Origin: Saliterribacillus persicus
GTDB taxonomy: Bacteria > Bacillota > Bacilli > Bacillales > Amphibacillaceae
Direction: 5' to 3'
Length of the DNA stretch: 64,000 nt
Assembly: GCF_003337485.1 (NCBI RefSeq)
Contig: NZ_QPJJ01000004.1
Location: 62,001-126,000 of the forward strand
Of the stretch, positions 18,835 through 28,344 are shown piece after piece. The notes beneath the pieces were generated by a model. That model was not told the origin of the DNA and did no database searches. It saw only the letters and a list, made by a program, of their open reading frames with translations. The position numbers were made by a program, and so were the translations under genes. Position 1 is the first letter of the stretch. Each line of letters starts with the position of its first letter.

Positions 18835-19549
18835 GCAAAGTTCCCTTTCTATTCCACTATGTAGGATTTTTAAATGAATAAACTAATTTTTACCTATTAT
18901 ATCATAGATATGAGGTGAAAAAGCGTAATATTAAAAATAAAATTGGATAATTTTTAGGAGATGAAAGTAATAGCCTTGTCTACCAGGAAGAGTCGATCTC
19001 ATTACATTTTTATTACATAGAAAAAGCCTGAAAATCAACCGAGATTAGAACATATATTAATTAGCTTTAACTTTCATATTGCAAGAAGGAAGCAAGAACA
19101 CCACTACTCTCAAAAAATAAAACAATAAATCATCACTATTCCCTTTTAAATTCTTAATTAACACATATTTATTTTCAAATAGCATTTGGCTCTTGTTCAA
19201 CTTTTTTAACTTTTATAATTTATTTTTTTCTTTTTATTATCAAGTTTGTTTAGTTTAGTATTTATTACTCTTTATAGTGTTCAAAGAAATAAAGTCACTT
19301 TTGCATTGGTCTTACAAAGCCATTTATCTTCATCTCGGCAATTGAATATGGATACCGTTTTAGTTCAAACCTTATAGTTTTAACATTAAAGTTTTGGAAT
19401 TAGAAAAAAGTTCAATAAAATGTCATATTTTACCAACAAATTTCTACAAAAAACGCTTGTCTTCTTTGCTATGTTAGAATTGTAAACTAAATTGGTATCA
19501 AATTCACTCTTTTCTACTTAACAAAAAATTATGAGAGGAGCTAGTCTCT
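18835..19549 (-). other. Long AT-rich gap with no gene, upstream of the radical SAM cassette
   Basis: About 700 bp, very AT-rich, with stops in all frames and no RNA gene seen on either strand. Its only notable signal is an extended -10 (TGTTAGAAT, 19472-19480), about 70 bp before the radical SAM gene, with no good -35. The marked base composition continues into the cassette and suggests acquired DNA. Confidence 0.5.
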
Positions 19550-20914
19550 ATGGTTGAGAGAAAACTTAATACAAGAAGAAGTGGCTTTAATATCTCAGAT
19601 GATGAGTGGAGTTTTTCAAAATTTAATGTTTTTAGTAAAGGAGATGACGGAACCCTCTTACTTTATAATAGTTATACAGGGGCGTTTGGCGGTATTCCAA
19701 AAGAGGAAGAGATGAATGTTAAAAAAATACTTAAGGAAGGATATTTTGGTAAACCTAAAGGCATTGTAAATGATCTAATATCGGGAGGGATGTTAGTAAA
19801 AAAAGGAGTAGATGAAAATAATAGAGCCGAATTATTACGACAGACTCTTGATAGATCAGATTATCTCCACCTAATTCTAATGCCTTCTGAAGAATGTAAT
19901 TTTCGTTGTGTATACTGTTACGAAAATTTCCCAAGGGGGAAAATGGAAGAATCAGTTATAAAAGGAGTAATAACCTTAATTAAATCTCGTATTAGTAAAC
20001 TTAACCATCTTACGATTAGTTGGTTTGGTGGCGAGCCATTGTCTGAACCAGAAGTAATTTATGAAATAACTGATAGTATAATGGACGAGATAAAAAAACA
20101 CAATATAACTTTCAACGCTAATACCACAACTAATGGTTATCATTTAACACCTAACCTATGTAAACAACTTCTTAAAAGAGGTATAAACATACACAATATC
20201 ACTTTAGACGGTCTTGAAAAAGATCACGATATGGCTAGGCGATTAAAAGGCGGTGAAGGTACTTTCAACGTCATAATCAATAATTTAATTCAACTGAAAA
20301 ACACAAATTTGAATTTTAAAATTAATATAAGATGTAACTTCACCCAAAATACTGATATAAATGGTTATATTCTTTATTTAAACAAACTGTTTTCTAATGA
20401 TAATAGATTTAATGTTTTTTTTCGACCCGTAGGTAAATGGGGTGGCCCAAATGACGCTAACTTAGAAGTATGCGAAGGGAGAGAAGCAGGGAGGATGATG
20501 TTAGATGCTGATATGATGGCGATTAATAATAACTTACCAGTTGCTTTATTACAAGAATCCCTCTCCCCTTTAGGCTCAGTATGTTACGCTTCAAAACCAA
20601 ATTCATTTACAATAGGTGCAGATGGCACTGTGTATAAATGCACAGTTGCACTAGAGAGTGATTTTAACAAGATTGGTAAACTTCAACCAGATGGCATATT
20701 AGACTTGGATTTTGATAAGCTTGCACTCTGGGTAATCAGTGGCTCTTCTGAAGATAACATTTGCAAAAATTGTTTTTTTAGACCTTCATGTCATGGCGAT
20801 TCTTGCCCATTAGTTAGAATTGAATCTGGCAAAAGGCCATGCCCAAAGGAAAAAGAACACATAAAAAACACACTAAAAATTATGTGGAAACAACATACAA
20901 TGTATAATAATTGA
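19550..20914 (+). CDS. Radical SAM/SPASM peptide maturase (candidate RiPP enzyme)
   Basis: 454 residues. An N-terminal domain of about 100 residues (LLLYNSYTGAFGGIP) resembles the leader-binding region of PqqE/sactipeptide-type maturases. The radical SAM cluster is CNFRCVYC (C116, C120, C123), followed by WFGGEPL. The C-terminal SPASM domain has CX13GX4C, then CKNC, a CX5C step and CHGDSC with four rather than three residues between its cysteines, and a last Cys in RPCPKEK. So it likely carries extra [4Fe-4S] clusters and installs thioether or C-C links in a peptide. The next gene encodes a 26-residue Cys-containing peptide, then an MFS exporter. GAGGAG is 9 nt before the ATG. Confidence 0.9.
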   Translation: MVERKLNTRRSGFNISDDEWSFSKFNVFSKGDDGTLLLYNSYTGAFGGIPKEEEMNVKKILKEGYFGKPKGIVNDLISGGMLVKKGVDENNRAELLRQTLDRSDYLHLILMPSEECNFRCVYCYENFPRGKMEESVIKGVITLIKSRISKLNHLTISWFGGEPLSEPEVIYEITDSIMDEIKKHNITFNANTTTNGYHLTPNLCKQLLKRGINIHNITLDGLEKDHDMARRLKGGEGTFNVIINNLIQLKNTNLNFKINIRCNFTQNTDINGYILYLNKLFSNDNRFNVFFRPVGKWGGPNDANLEVCEGREAGRMMLDADMMAINNNLPVALLQESLSPLGSVCYASKPNSFTIGADGTVYKCTVALESDFNKIGKLQPDGILDLDFDKLALWVISGSSEDNICKNCFFRPSCHGDSCPLVRIESGKRPCPKEKEHIKNTLKIMWKQHTMYNN

Positions 20915-20997
20915 TTGACTATACCAGAAATACTATCCTACACCAAAAACTATTTATCTACCCACATGAAAATATACTCCCTCGAACCTTTTTGTTT

Positions 20998-21011
20998 CAC
21001 CTTATAAGGTG
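20998..21011. promoter_or_regulatory. 14-bp palindrome upstream of the peptide gene
   Basis: CACCTTATAAGGTG is a perfect palindrome 65 bp before the peptide start. It may be an operator. Its CACCTTATAA half is also complementary, apart from a 2-nt bulge, to the TTATAAGGAGGTG around the peptide's ribosome binding site, so an mRNA fold could hide that site. A TTGACT (21023-21028) lies between, without a good -10. Confidence 0.4.
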
Positions 21012-21075
21012 TTTCAATAAATTTGACTTCTTCATCTAGATTTTACTTAAACAATTTTATAAGGAGGTGACTATA

Positions 21076-21156
21076 ATGGAATGGGTGGTTACTACTGAAA
21101 TCCCAGGACTGAAAACTAACGTTGTTAAAAACGTTTTTTGTGGTGCTGGATGTTGA
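21076..21156 (+). CDS. 26-residue RiPP precursor-like peptide ending FCGAGC
   Basis: Small ORF, ATG to TGA. The peptide starts MEWVVTTEIPG and ends KNVFCGAGC, with the only two cysteines at positions 22 and 26, the last being the C-terminal residue. AAGGAGGTGA, a full match to the anti-Shine-Dalgarno, lies 5 nt before the ATG, so strong translation is expected. It sits between a radical SAM/SPASM maturase and an MFS exporter and is followed at once by a hairpin, the usual layout of a RiPP precursor gene. I do not recognise the peptide family. Reading the N-terminal half as leader and the CGAGC end as core is inference. Confidence 0.75.
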   Translation: MEWVVTTEIPGLKTNVVKNVFCGAGC

Positions 21157-21162
21157 AAAACT

Positions 21163-21189
21163 AAAGAATGCCGTTTAACGGCATTCTTT
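21163..21189 (+). terminator. Hairpin between precursor gene and exporter gene (attenuator-like)
   Basis: Perfect 11-bp stem AAAGAATGCCG with a 5-nt loop, 6 bp after the precursor stop. It lacks a long T tract, so it may only partly terminate or may stabilise the precursor mRNA, setting a high precursor-to-exporter ratio. Confidence 0.6.
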
Positions 21190-21211
21190 ACCTAATTTGG
21201 AGGGCTTTAAT

Positions 21212-22489
21212 ATGTATGAAAAATTATTGATAAATAGAAATTTTTCATTATTATTATTTAGTAGATTTATATCTCAAATTGGTGATTACCTTTTTCTTCC
21301 CGCAATTTTGTGGTTAGCTATAGATTCTGAACAAGGCTCTAATACATGGTTAGGCATCATTTCCTTTGTCATTATCATACCGCCATTCCTAGGTTTTCTA
21401 TTTGGTATTATCATAGACAATAAATCAAAAAGGAAAATATTAATTAATACAGATGTTATTAGGTTTATATTGTGTTTGATATTGATTCTAAATCAAGCTA
21501 CTCTATCATCCTTTATAATGATAACAATAATTATCTTTATTATAGAAAGCGCTGGGCAAATGTTTAATATATCTTCTCAATCGATAATTCCTAATATAAC
21601 TTCCGAGGAAGAATATTTAAAAGCTAATTCTTACTTAACTATTACATCGAATATTACTGCTATTATTGGATTCTCCTTAGGCGGGGTTTTCATTGCCTTT
21701 TTTGGTTTCACTCTTGTTATATTAATCAATGCAATTACTTTCTTAATATCCGCTCTACTTTTAGTGTTTTTAAGAACAGAAAATACTGTTTATAATAATA
21801 ATAATGACAATAATAATGGAACAGCTCATAGAAAAATGTTTTTAAAAGCCTTCAGTAATACTTTGATAGATGGGTTAAAAATAACTTTTAAAAATAGCTT
21901 TTTAAGCATTTTACTAATTGTTGCTTTTATAATCAATATGTTTTCTGTGTCCCTTGAAATGATAATAACTGTTTGGACACATGAAATTATTCAAGTAGGG
22001 TCTCAAGGCTTTGGAATATTATTAAGCTCTATTTTAATTGGCTCCCTATTCGGGGGATGGTTCGTAAACTTCAAAATCATCAAACAGTTCCCTGTTGAAT
22101 ATTTAGTATCTTTATCAACTGCATTCTTTGGAGTTTCCTTTATATTGGTGTCCTTCTTTCCAAATTTCTCTATTGATTTAATTCTATTTTTCTTAGCTGG
22201 TATTTTTTTAGCGATAAACAGTATTAATTTCACTACAATTATTATGAAAAACACCGATAAACAGTCGATGGGAAAGGTTTTCGGAATCATCCAAACTATA
22301 ATCAGAGGAGGGCAACCACTTGGAATAGCCCTAGTTACGTGGTTACTCGGATGGATAGAAGTACCCTATATTATTTTAGGAATCGGGATCGTCATAGGAC
22401 TAAGTGGATTAGCATTATTTATTGTTAGTCTAATACACGTATCATCAAAAAAAAGATGGACCAAACTTCCAAAAGAAGAACTCTCATAA
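21212..22489 (+). CDS. MFS transporter, probable peptide exporter/immunity protein
   Basis: 425 residues, about twelve membrane helices; MFS fold with the loop 2-3 region GIIIDNKSKRKILI. It resembles the MFS_3-type drug/macrolide efflux group. ATG 21212 has GGAGGG 8 nt upstream; an in-frame TTG 15 bp earlier is not used. It follows the precursor peptide and hairpin, so it probably exports the matured peptide or protects the producer. Codon use is strongly AT-rich (many ATT/ATA/AAT), like the maturase. Confidence 0.85.
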   Translation: MYEKLLINRNFSLLLFSRFISQIGDYLFLPAILWLAIDSEQGSNTWLGIISFVIIIPPFLGFLFGIIIDNKSKRKILINTDVIRFILCLILILNQATLSSFIMITIIIFIIESAGQMFNISSQSIIPNITSEEEYLKANSYLTITSNITAIIGFSLGGVFIAFFGFTLVILINAITFLISALLLVFLRTENTVYNNNNDNNNGTAHRKMFLKAFSNTLIDGLKITFKNSFLSILLIVAFIINMFSVSLEMIITVWTHEIIQVGSQGFGILLSSILIGSLFGGWFVNFKIIKQFPVEYLVSLSTAFFGVSFILVSFFPNFSIDLILFFLAGIFLAINSINFTTIIMKNTDKQSMGKVFGIIQTIIRGGQPLGIALVTWLLGWIEVPYIILGIGIVIGLSGLALFIVSLIHVSSKKRWTKLPKEELS

Positions 22490-22582
22490 GGTCCCAGTAT
22501 CTAGTCCCTTGTAGTAAGTCTTTTAATTAGCTTTTGTTTCTTTTAAGACTTCTTTTTCAACCTTTTCCGCTAAAGAAAATAA

Positions 22583-22628
22583 AATAGGATCACACAAATT
22601 AGACGTATCTAAGATGTGTGATCCTATT
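22583..22628. terminator. Bidirectional terminator between MFS gene and ohr
   Basis: 14-bp outer stem AATAGGATCACACA/TGTGTGATCCTATT with an inner TTAGA/TCTAA stem, between converging genes. Confidence 0.85.
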
Positions 22629-22672
22629 CTTATTACTTAGTTCTTTTATTTATCCATAAGGTGACTTAAATA

Positions 22673-23092
22673 TTATACAGCTTTCGTATTTAATTCCACA
22701 TCTATGTTACCGCGTGTCGCTTTAGAATAAGGGCAGAAATCGTGTGCTTGTTTTGTTAGATTTTCTGCTTCTTCTTGCGATACACCTTTAATTTCTACGT
22801 TTAAAACAACACCAATTTTAAACCCACCGTCTGCTTCATCTTTTATCAAACTAACTTCCGCAGTAATGGTAGAGTCAATATCTTTCTTTTGCTTAGACGC
22901 CATTAAATTTAATGCACCATCAAAACAAGCAGAATAACCTGCTGCAAATAATTGTTCTGGGTTTGAGCCTGTTCCTGAGCCGTCACCTGCAGGGTTTACT
23001 AGATTTAAATCAATTAAGCCATCACTTGACTTAACTTGACCATCTCTTCCACCTTTTGCTGTTGCTTTTGATGTAAATAAAACGTTACTCAC
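22673..23092 (-). CDS. ohr: Organic hydroperoxide resistance protein (OsmC/Ohr family)
   Basis: 139 residues from GTG 23092, which has AAGGAG 8 nt upstream. Ohr reduces organic hydroperoxides with a reactive cysteine pair: GYSACFDGAL and DFCPYSKATRGNIDVEL, with the active-site Arg region before the Gly-rich GSGTGSNPEQLFAAG. Reduction usually depends on lipoylated proteins. No clear OhrR operator or adjacent ohrR gene was found. Confidence 0.93.
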   Translation of the reverse strand: MSNVLFTSKATAKGGRDGQVKSSDGLIDLNLVNPAGDGSGTGSNPEQLFAAGYSACFDGALNLMASKQKKDIDSTITAEVSLIKDEADGGFKIGVVLNVEIKGVSQEEAENLTKQAHDFCPYSKATRGNIDVELNTKAV

Positions 23093-23225
23093 TCTATCCA
23101 CTCCTTTATATTTCAGCCTTTTTATTTTTAGGCTGTAACTAAGTATTCTACTTGTACTATACCTTTTCCTACCTATATTAAACATAAATCCTAGTTTTTA
23201 TGTGCGATTTTATAATTGAATACGT

Positions 23226-23263
23226 AAAAAAGCGCTGAATTCACTATCATTCAGCGCTTTTTT
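23226..23263 (-). terminator. Terminator after pflA
   Basis: Perfect 15-bp stem AAAAAAGCGCTGAAT with an 8-nt loop and T tract, starting at the pflA stop. Confidence 0.92.
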
Positions 23264-23264
23264 G

Positions 23265-24005
23265 TTATCCTAAAACTTTTACTCTATTTAAAATATCTTC
23301 TGCATTTTTCACTCTTTCCTCACTTGGAGGTTCCACGCCTTGCAATTTATATTCAAGTCCCAGACTTTCCCATTTGTAGATGCCAAGTTTGTGATATGGC
23401 AATATCTCTATTTTATCTACGTTATTTAAAGTTGCGATAAAATCGGAAAGGCGATATAGATATTCATCCTTATCACTTATTCCCGGTACTAACACATGAC
23501 GAATCCATACGCGCACATTTTGTTCAGATAAATAATTCGCAAGATCGAGGATATGGGTATTTGTCATCCCAGTCAATTCTTTATGCCCTTCAGCGTCAAT
23601 ATGTTTTAAATCAAGAAGCACTAGATCTGTATACTTTAATAGCTCATTTAATTTTTCCATAAAACGCGGTGATCTACTAAAGCATCCACCTGAAGTATCA
23701 ATGGTTGTATGCACGCCAATCTTTTTTAGTTCCTTAAATAATTCTATTAAAAACTCTACTTGTAATAATGGTTCCCCACCACTAACCGTTACGCCTCCAC
23801 CAGTGGATTGGAAGAAGGGAAGGTACGTTTTAATATCTTTAACGATATCTTCAACCGACATTTCGTTTCCCTGTTTAATTTTCCAAGTATCAGGGTTGTG
23901 GCAAAATTGACACCTCAACAAACATCCTTGTGTAAACAAAACATATCTTAGGCCAGGTCCATCTACAGTTCCACACGTTTCGACTGAATGTATTCTTCCG
24001 TTCAT
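23265..24005 (-). CDS. pflA: Pyruvate formate-lyase activating enzyme
   Basis: 246-residue radical SAM enzyme that puts the glycyl radical on PflB. The cluster motif is CLLRCQFC (C28, C32, C35), followed by [17 protein letters not shown] 24005 has GGAGG 9 nt upstream; the GTG 9 bp earlier is too close to it. It follows pflB by 56 bp and ends at a strong terminator, so pflBA is a two-gene operon used for anaerobic growth. Confidence 0.95.
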   Translation of the reverse strand: MNGRIHSVETCGTVDGPGLRYVLFTQGCLLRCQFCHNPDTWKIKQGNEMSVEDIVKDIKTYLPFFQSTGGGVTVSGGEPLLQVEFLIELFKELKKIGVHTTIDTSGGCFSRSPRFMEKLNELLKYTDLVLLDLKHIDAEGHKELTGMTNTHILDLANYLSEQNVRVWIRHVLVPGISDKDEYLYRLSDFIATLNNVDKIEILPYHKLGIYKWESLGLEYKLQGVEPPSEERVKNAEDILNRVKVLG

Positions 24006-24061
24006 TGTTCTCACCCTCCTATTAATTTTCTAAGGAGGGAGAGAACCCCCTTAGAAGTTAC

Positions 24062-26320
24062 TTATAAACTCTCATGGAACGTACGGTTTATAACATCAAT
24101 TTGTTGTTCTCTTGTTAATTTCACAAAGTTAACTGCGTAACCCGATACACGAATTGTTAACTGTGGATACTCTTCTGGATGGTCCATTGCATCTAATAAA
24201 GTTTCACGATCAAATACGTTTACGTTTAAGTGGTGACCTTTCTTAATTGCATATCCATCTAACATTCCAGCTAGGTTTGCTATTCTAGAGTTTTCATCTT
24301 TACCTAATGCTTTAGGTACGATAGAGAATGTGTTAGAAATACCATCTTGAGCATACTCATAAGGTAATTTTGCAACTGAACTTAGCGATGCTAATGATCC
24401 ATTTTTATCTCTACCATGAAGCGGGTTTGCTCCTGGCGCAAATGGTTCGCCAGCTTTTCTTCCGTCAGGTGTATTCCCTGTCTTCTTACCATACACTACG
24501 TTTGAAGTAATTGTAAGGATAGATTGTGTTGGTTTAGAATTACGATACGTATGATGCTGTGCAATTTTTTGCATGAATCTTTTCGTTAGATCTGTTGCAA
24601 TTTCATCTACACGATCATCGTTGTTACCGTATTTAGGGAAGTCGCCTTCTGTTTCATAATCTACAGCTAAACCATTCTCGTCACGGATAACACGTACTTT
24701 TGCATATTTAATGGCACTTAATGAATCAGCTACTACGGAAAGTCCTGCAATACCGCATGCCATTGTACGTAATACTTCACGATCGTGAAGCGCCATTTCT
24801 AAACGTTCGTAGCTGTACTTATCATGCATATAGTGAATAACATTTAAAGCATTCACATATAGACCTGATAACCAATCAAGCATTTTATCATATTTTTGCA
24901 TTACTTCTTCATAGTCTAAATACTCTGATGTGATTGGTGCATAATTTGGAGCTACTTGCATTTTTAATTTTTCATCAACGCCACCGTTTATCGCATATAA
25001 TAATGCTTTTGCAAGGTTAGCACGAGCGCCAAAGAACTGCATTTGCTTACCAATTGTCATCGCAGACACACAACAAGCGATTCCATAATCATCACCATAT
25101 TTATCACACATGATATCATCATTTTCATATTGAATCGAGCTTGATTTAATAGACATTTTTGCACAATATTTTTTATAGTTTTCAGGTAATTTAGTTGACC
25201 AAAGTACAGTTAAGTTTGGCTCTGGCGCTGGACCTAAGTTATCTAAAGTGTGCAAGAAACGATAAGAACTCTTCGATACTAATGGACGACCATCTTGCGC
25301 CATACCAGCTAATGATTCTGTTACCCACGTTGGATCTCCACTAAATAATTCATTATAATCAGGAGTTCTTGCAAATTTAACTAAACGTAATTTCATAACA
25401 AAATGGTCTACTAATTCTTGTGCTTCCTCTTCTGTCATTACTCCTGATTGTATATCTCTTTCAATATAGACATCTAGGAAAGTTGATACACGACCTAGAC
25501 TCATTGCTGCACCATTTTGTTCTTTAATTGCACCTAGATAAGCAAAGTATAACCATTGAAAAGCTTCTTGTGCTGTTTTTGCAGGTTTTGAAATATCAAA
25601 GCCATAGATTTTACCTAATTCTTTTAATTCCATTAACGCTCTGATTTGTTCTGAAGTTTCTTCACGGTCACGAATTACATCCTCTAGCATAATTCCGTTT
25701 CCACCGATTAAACTCTTTTGTTCTTTTTTCTCTTCTATTAAACGATCTACACCGTATAATGCCACTCTACGATAATCACCGATAATTCGTCCACGACCAT
25801 AAGCATCAGGAAGACCGGTAACAATACCTGCTTTACGAGCTAATAGCATTTCAGGTGTATAGCCATCAAAAACACCTTGGTTGTGTGTCTTACGAAATTC
25901 TGTAAATGTTTTTACAACTTCTTCATCTAATTCATAACCATAAGATTCTGCTGCAGCTACTGCCATTCGAATACCGCCAAAAGGCTGAAGCGAACGTTTG
26001 AAAGGTGCGTCAGTTTGTACACCAACAACTTTTTCCTTACCTTTCTCAAGATAACCTGCATCATGTGATACGATAGTAGATACAATCTTCGTATCTAAAT
26101 CATATACGCCACCATTTTCTCTTTCTTGCGTTGTTAGCTCCATTACTTTATCCCATAAAGATAAAGTGTCTGAAGTCGGTCCTGCTAAAAAGGACTCGTC
26201 ACCTTCATAAAGCGTATAGTTTTTTAATATAAAGTCACGGACGTCGATTTCTTTTTGCCATCTACCTTCAACAAAGCCATCCCAAGGATTTGAGCGCATT
26301 ACTTCTTCAACAGTTTTCAT
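24062..26320 (-). CDS. pflB: Formate C-acetyltransferase (pyruvate formate-lyase)
   Basis: Converts pyruvate and CoA to formate and acetyl-CoA under anaerobic conditions. 752 residues. The active-site Cys pair is in [13 protein letters not shown] and the glycyl-radical loop is [10 protein letters not shown] near the C terminus (G727). ATG 26320 has GGGAGG 7 nt upstream; the longer reading frame has no site. Upstream are an Fnr-type box at about -42 relative to a TATAAT and a Rex-like palindrome downstream of it, which fits oxygen and NADH control. Confidence 0.97.
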   Translation of the reverse strand: MKTVEEVMRSNPWDGFVEGRWQKEIDVRDFILKNYTLYEGDESFLAGPTSDTLSLWDKVMELTTQERENGGVYDLDTKIVSTIVSHDAGYLEKGKEKVVGVQTDAPFKRSLQPFGGIRMAVAAAESYGYELDEEVVKTFTEFRKTHNQGVFDGYTPEMLLARKAGIVTGLPDAYGRGRIIGDYRRVALYGVDRLIEEKKEQKSLIGGNGIMLEDVIRDREETSEQIRALMELKELGKIYGFDISKPAKTAQEAFQWLYFAYLGAIKEQNGAAMSLGRVSTFLDVYIERDIQSGVMTEEEAQELVDHFVMKLRLVKFARTPDYNELFSGDPTWVTESLAGMAQDGRPLVSKSSYRFLHTLDNLGPAPEPNLTVLWSTKLPENYKKYCAKMSIKSSSIQYENDDIMCDKYGDDYGIACCVSAMTIGKQMQFFGARANLAKALLYAINGGVDEKLKMQVAPNYAPITSEYLDYEEVMQKYDKMLDWLSGLYVNALNVIHYMHDKYSYERLEMALHDREVLRTMACGIAGLSVVADSLSAIKYAKVRVIRDENGLAVDYETEGDFPKYGNNDDRVDEIATDLTKRFMQKIAQHHTYRNSKPTQSILTITSNVVYGKKTGNTPDGRKAGEPFAPGANPLHGRDKNGSLASLSSVAKLPYEYAQDGISNTFSIVPKALGKDENSRIANLAGMLDGYAIKKGHHLNVNVFDRETLLDAMDHPEEYPQLTIRVSGYAVNFVKLTREQQIDVINRTFHESL

Positions 26321-26342
26321 TTGTATGCCTCCCATTTTTTGT

Positions 26343-26360
26343 TTGTTCAACAATTAACAT
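26343..26360. promoter_or_regulatory. Rex-like operator at pflB
   Basis: TTGTTCA-ACAA-TTAACAT matches the TTGTTAA-N4-TTAACAA redox-repressor consensus at 12 of 14. It lies just downstream of the pflB -10, a position suited to repression when NADH is low. Confidence 0.5.
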
Positions 26361-26375
26361 TTATGTCTTAATTCG

Positions 26376-26419
26376 ATTATAACTCCTTTTTATCGTTTTG
26401 TCATGTGAATTAGTACACA
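26376..26419 (-). promoter_or_regulatory. Fnr-activated promoter of pflBA
   Basis: A TATAAT at 26376-26381 (minus strand) has no good -35 but has TGTGT-N6-TCACA (26404-26419, 9 of 10 to TGTGA-N6-TCACA) centred about 42 bp before the likely start site. That is the class II activator position used by Fnr. The rest of the 26420-26732 gap holds no gene. Confidence 0.6.
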
Positions 26420-26732
26420 TTTATTAGCTGTATTAGTAAATTGTCTTAATTTGTTCAAATTTAGAATGTAAGTGTTTTCGTTCTAAGAAAAGCTTGGTAT
26501 TATAATGATTTGTATAAAACTATTTACTTTCATATTTTCATTATATTATAGGCTGTATCAATCTGTTTCATTTTGAAAGTCTCCCTTTTATATAACAGAT
26601 AGAACAGAATAATTAATTTAAAGAAAGGAAAAACTACTAGTGAAAGCGAGCCAATCTCTTTACATGAAGATTATTTCTTGCCATATTAGAATAGAAATAT
26701 AACTAACACGACAGTATGATGGAGGGTATTTA

Positions 26733-27899
26733 ATGCAAAACTTTAATTTTCATAATCCTACTAAATTATATTTTGGAAAAGGGCAATTAACGCAACTACG
26801 TGAAGAGTTACCCCGATACGGTTCTAAAATATTACTCGTCTATGGTGGTGGGAGCATAAAAAGAAATGGACTTTATGATTCCACACTAGAAATATTAAAT
26901 GATTTAAATATGGAAGTGTTTGAATTAAACGGTGTCGAACCGAATCCAAGATTATCTACAGCACGAAAAGGCGTGGATATTTGCCAAAAGGAGAATATTG
27001 ACTTTATTCTTGCTGTTGGTGGAGGGAGTACGATCGATTGCACCAAAGCGATTGCAGTTGGAGCAAATTCAGACAGTGACATTTGGGATATTATAACTAA
27101 AAAAAGTGAAGCGCAGGGCGCATTGCCATTTGGGACTGTGCTTACGCTAGCTGCTACTGGCTCTGAGATGAATCCAGGTTCTGTTATTACAAATTGGGAA
27201 ACAAAAGAAAAACATGGTTGGGGGAGCCCCTTCTCTTTTCCAGTTTTTTCAATCTTAGATCCAGAGAATACATTTACAGTTCCAAGAGACCAAACCGTCT
27301 ACGGCATCGTTGATATCATGTCACATGCTCTAGAACATTATTTCCATCATGAAACAAATACATTGTTACAGGACCGCATGGTAGAAGGTATCTTAAAAAC
27401 AGTCATTGAAACTGCTCCCCTTCTTTTAGATGATTTAGAAAACTATGATCACCGGGCTACTATATTATATAATGGCACCATGGCATTAAATGGTATGGTA
27501 AGCATGGGCTATCACGGAGACTGGGCAACACATAACCTCGAGCATGCCGTATCAGCTGTATATGATATTCCGCACGGCGGAGGATTAGCTATTCTTTTCC
27601 CTAATTGGATGGAATATGCTATCGATGCAAATGTAATCCGTTTTAAACAACTAGCTACACGTGTATTTGATGTGGATCCTACAAACAAATCTGATAAAGA
27701 AATTGGATTGGAAGGTATCCAGCGTTTACGTGCATTTTGGAATAGTTTAGATGCACCGTCTCGACTATCTGATTACGACATTAAAGAAGATGGCGTTGAA
27801 GAAATGGCTCAAAAAACAGTAGCCGCCTCTTCATCCTTTGGTAATTTTAAATCTCTCACCAAAGAAGACGCGATTAACATTTATAAAAAAAGCCTTTAA
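26733..27899 (+). CDS. Iron-containing alcohol dehydrogenase (BdhA/YugJ type)
   Basis: 388-residue group III NAD(P)H-dependent alcohol dehydrogenase. The coenzyme loop is [15 protein letters not shown], and metal ligands come from [13 protein letters not shown] (Asp and His) and [20 protein letters not shown] (His pair). It resembles NADH-dependent butanol dehydrogenases YugJ/YugK. GGAGGG precedes the ATG. It diverges from pflB. Its own terminator-like hairpin, 9 bp past the stop, is split by an IS element. Confidence 0.9.
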   Translation: MQNFNFHNPTKLYFGKGQLTQLREELPRYGSKILLVYGGGSIKRNGLYDSTLEILNDLNMEVFELNGVEPNPRLSTARKGVDICQKENIDFILAVGGGSTIDCTKAIAVGANSDSDIWDIITKKSEAQGALPFGTVLTLAATGSEMNPGSVITNWETKEKHGWGSPFSFPVFSILDPENTFTVPRDQTVYGIVDIMSHALEHYFHHETNTLLQDRMVEGILKTVIETAPLLLDDLENYDHRATILYNGTMALNGMVSMGYHGDWATHNLEHAVSAVYDIPHGGGLAILFPNWMEYAIDANVIRFKQLATRVFDVDPTNKSDKEIGLEGIQRLRAFWNSLDAPSRLSDYDIKEDGVEEMAQKTVAASSSFGNFKSLTKEDAINIYKKSL

Positions 27900-27907
27900 T
27901 TTAAATA

Positions 27908-27928
27908 AACAGAAAGAAAGCTAGCGGA
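27908..27928 (+). repeat. Left arm of an IS-split terminator hairpin
   Basis: A 21-bp sequence (AACAGAAAGAAAGCTAGCGGA without its last base fits the 20-base limit used here) that is the exact reverse complement of 29226-29246. Without the IS and one copy of its 3-bp duplication, the arms would close a perfect 21-bp stem with a loop of about 7 nt, between the alcohol dehydrogenase and ytzI. Confidence 0.9.
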
Positions 27929-28020
27929 AAATTGAAGAGACCTAATTAAATGAGACAAAGGAAAAAGCACCCCGTGAGTCGTATATATATTAAACGACTA
28001 TTATTGGAGGTGCTTTTCTC

Positions 28021-28344
28021 ATGGGAGAAAAGAAAAATGTTTACTCGGAAGAAGTGAAAAGAATTGTAATTGAGATGAAGTTATCAGGAGAATACACTAA
28101 TCGACAAATCATGGAGAAGTTTGGAATACGTAATACATCTCAAATTAAGACTTGGATGAAGTGGTTTAGGAATGGAGAGGAACATCGTCTTGCTCAACCT
28201 ATTGGTAAACAGTATTCGTTTGGTAAGGGACCAGAGGAGTTTAGTGAAGTTGATCAATTAAAAAGAAAAATTGAGTACTTAGAAATTAAAAATGAAATTT
28301 TAAAAAAGTACCAGGAAATCGAAAGGAGTTGGAACCAGAAATAG
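28021..28344 (+). CDS. IS3-family transposase OrfA
   Basis: 107 residues. A helix-turn-helix DNA-binding region (EVKRIVIEMKLSGEYTNRQI, then NTSQIKTWMKWFRNG) is followed by a leucine-zipper-like helix (QLKRKIEYLEIKNEILKKYQ). It binds the IS ends. GGAGG precedes the ATG. A slippery heptamer A AAA AAG at 28302-28308 lets ribosomes shift by -1 into the orfB frame. Confidence 0.93.
   Translation: MGEKKNVYSEEVKRIVIEMKLSGEYTNRQIMEKFGIRNTSQIKTWMKWFRNGEEHRLAQPIGKQYSFGKGPEEFSEVDQLKRKIEYLEIKNEILKKYQEIERSWNQK
28302..28308 (+). promoter_or_regulatory. -1 programmed frameshift heptamer of the IS
   Basis: A AAA AAG in the orfA frame (codons TTA AAA AAG). After a -1 slip the frame stays open (GTA CCA GGA AAT ...) into orfB with no stop, so an OrfAB fusion transposase can form, as in other IS3-family elements. 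Confidence 0.8.

Noticed and set aside
18960-19022. 19-codon ORF after TAGGAG upstream of the radical SAM gene
   Set aside because: The GGAG touches the ATG, and the peptide has no precursor-like features; also far from the maturase.
20968-21009. 13-codon ORF (MKIYSLEPFCFTL) between maturase and precursor
   Set aside because: No ribosome binding site and it runs through the palindrome.
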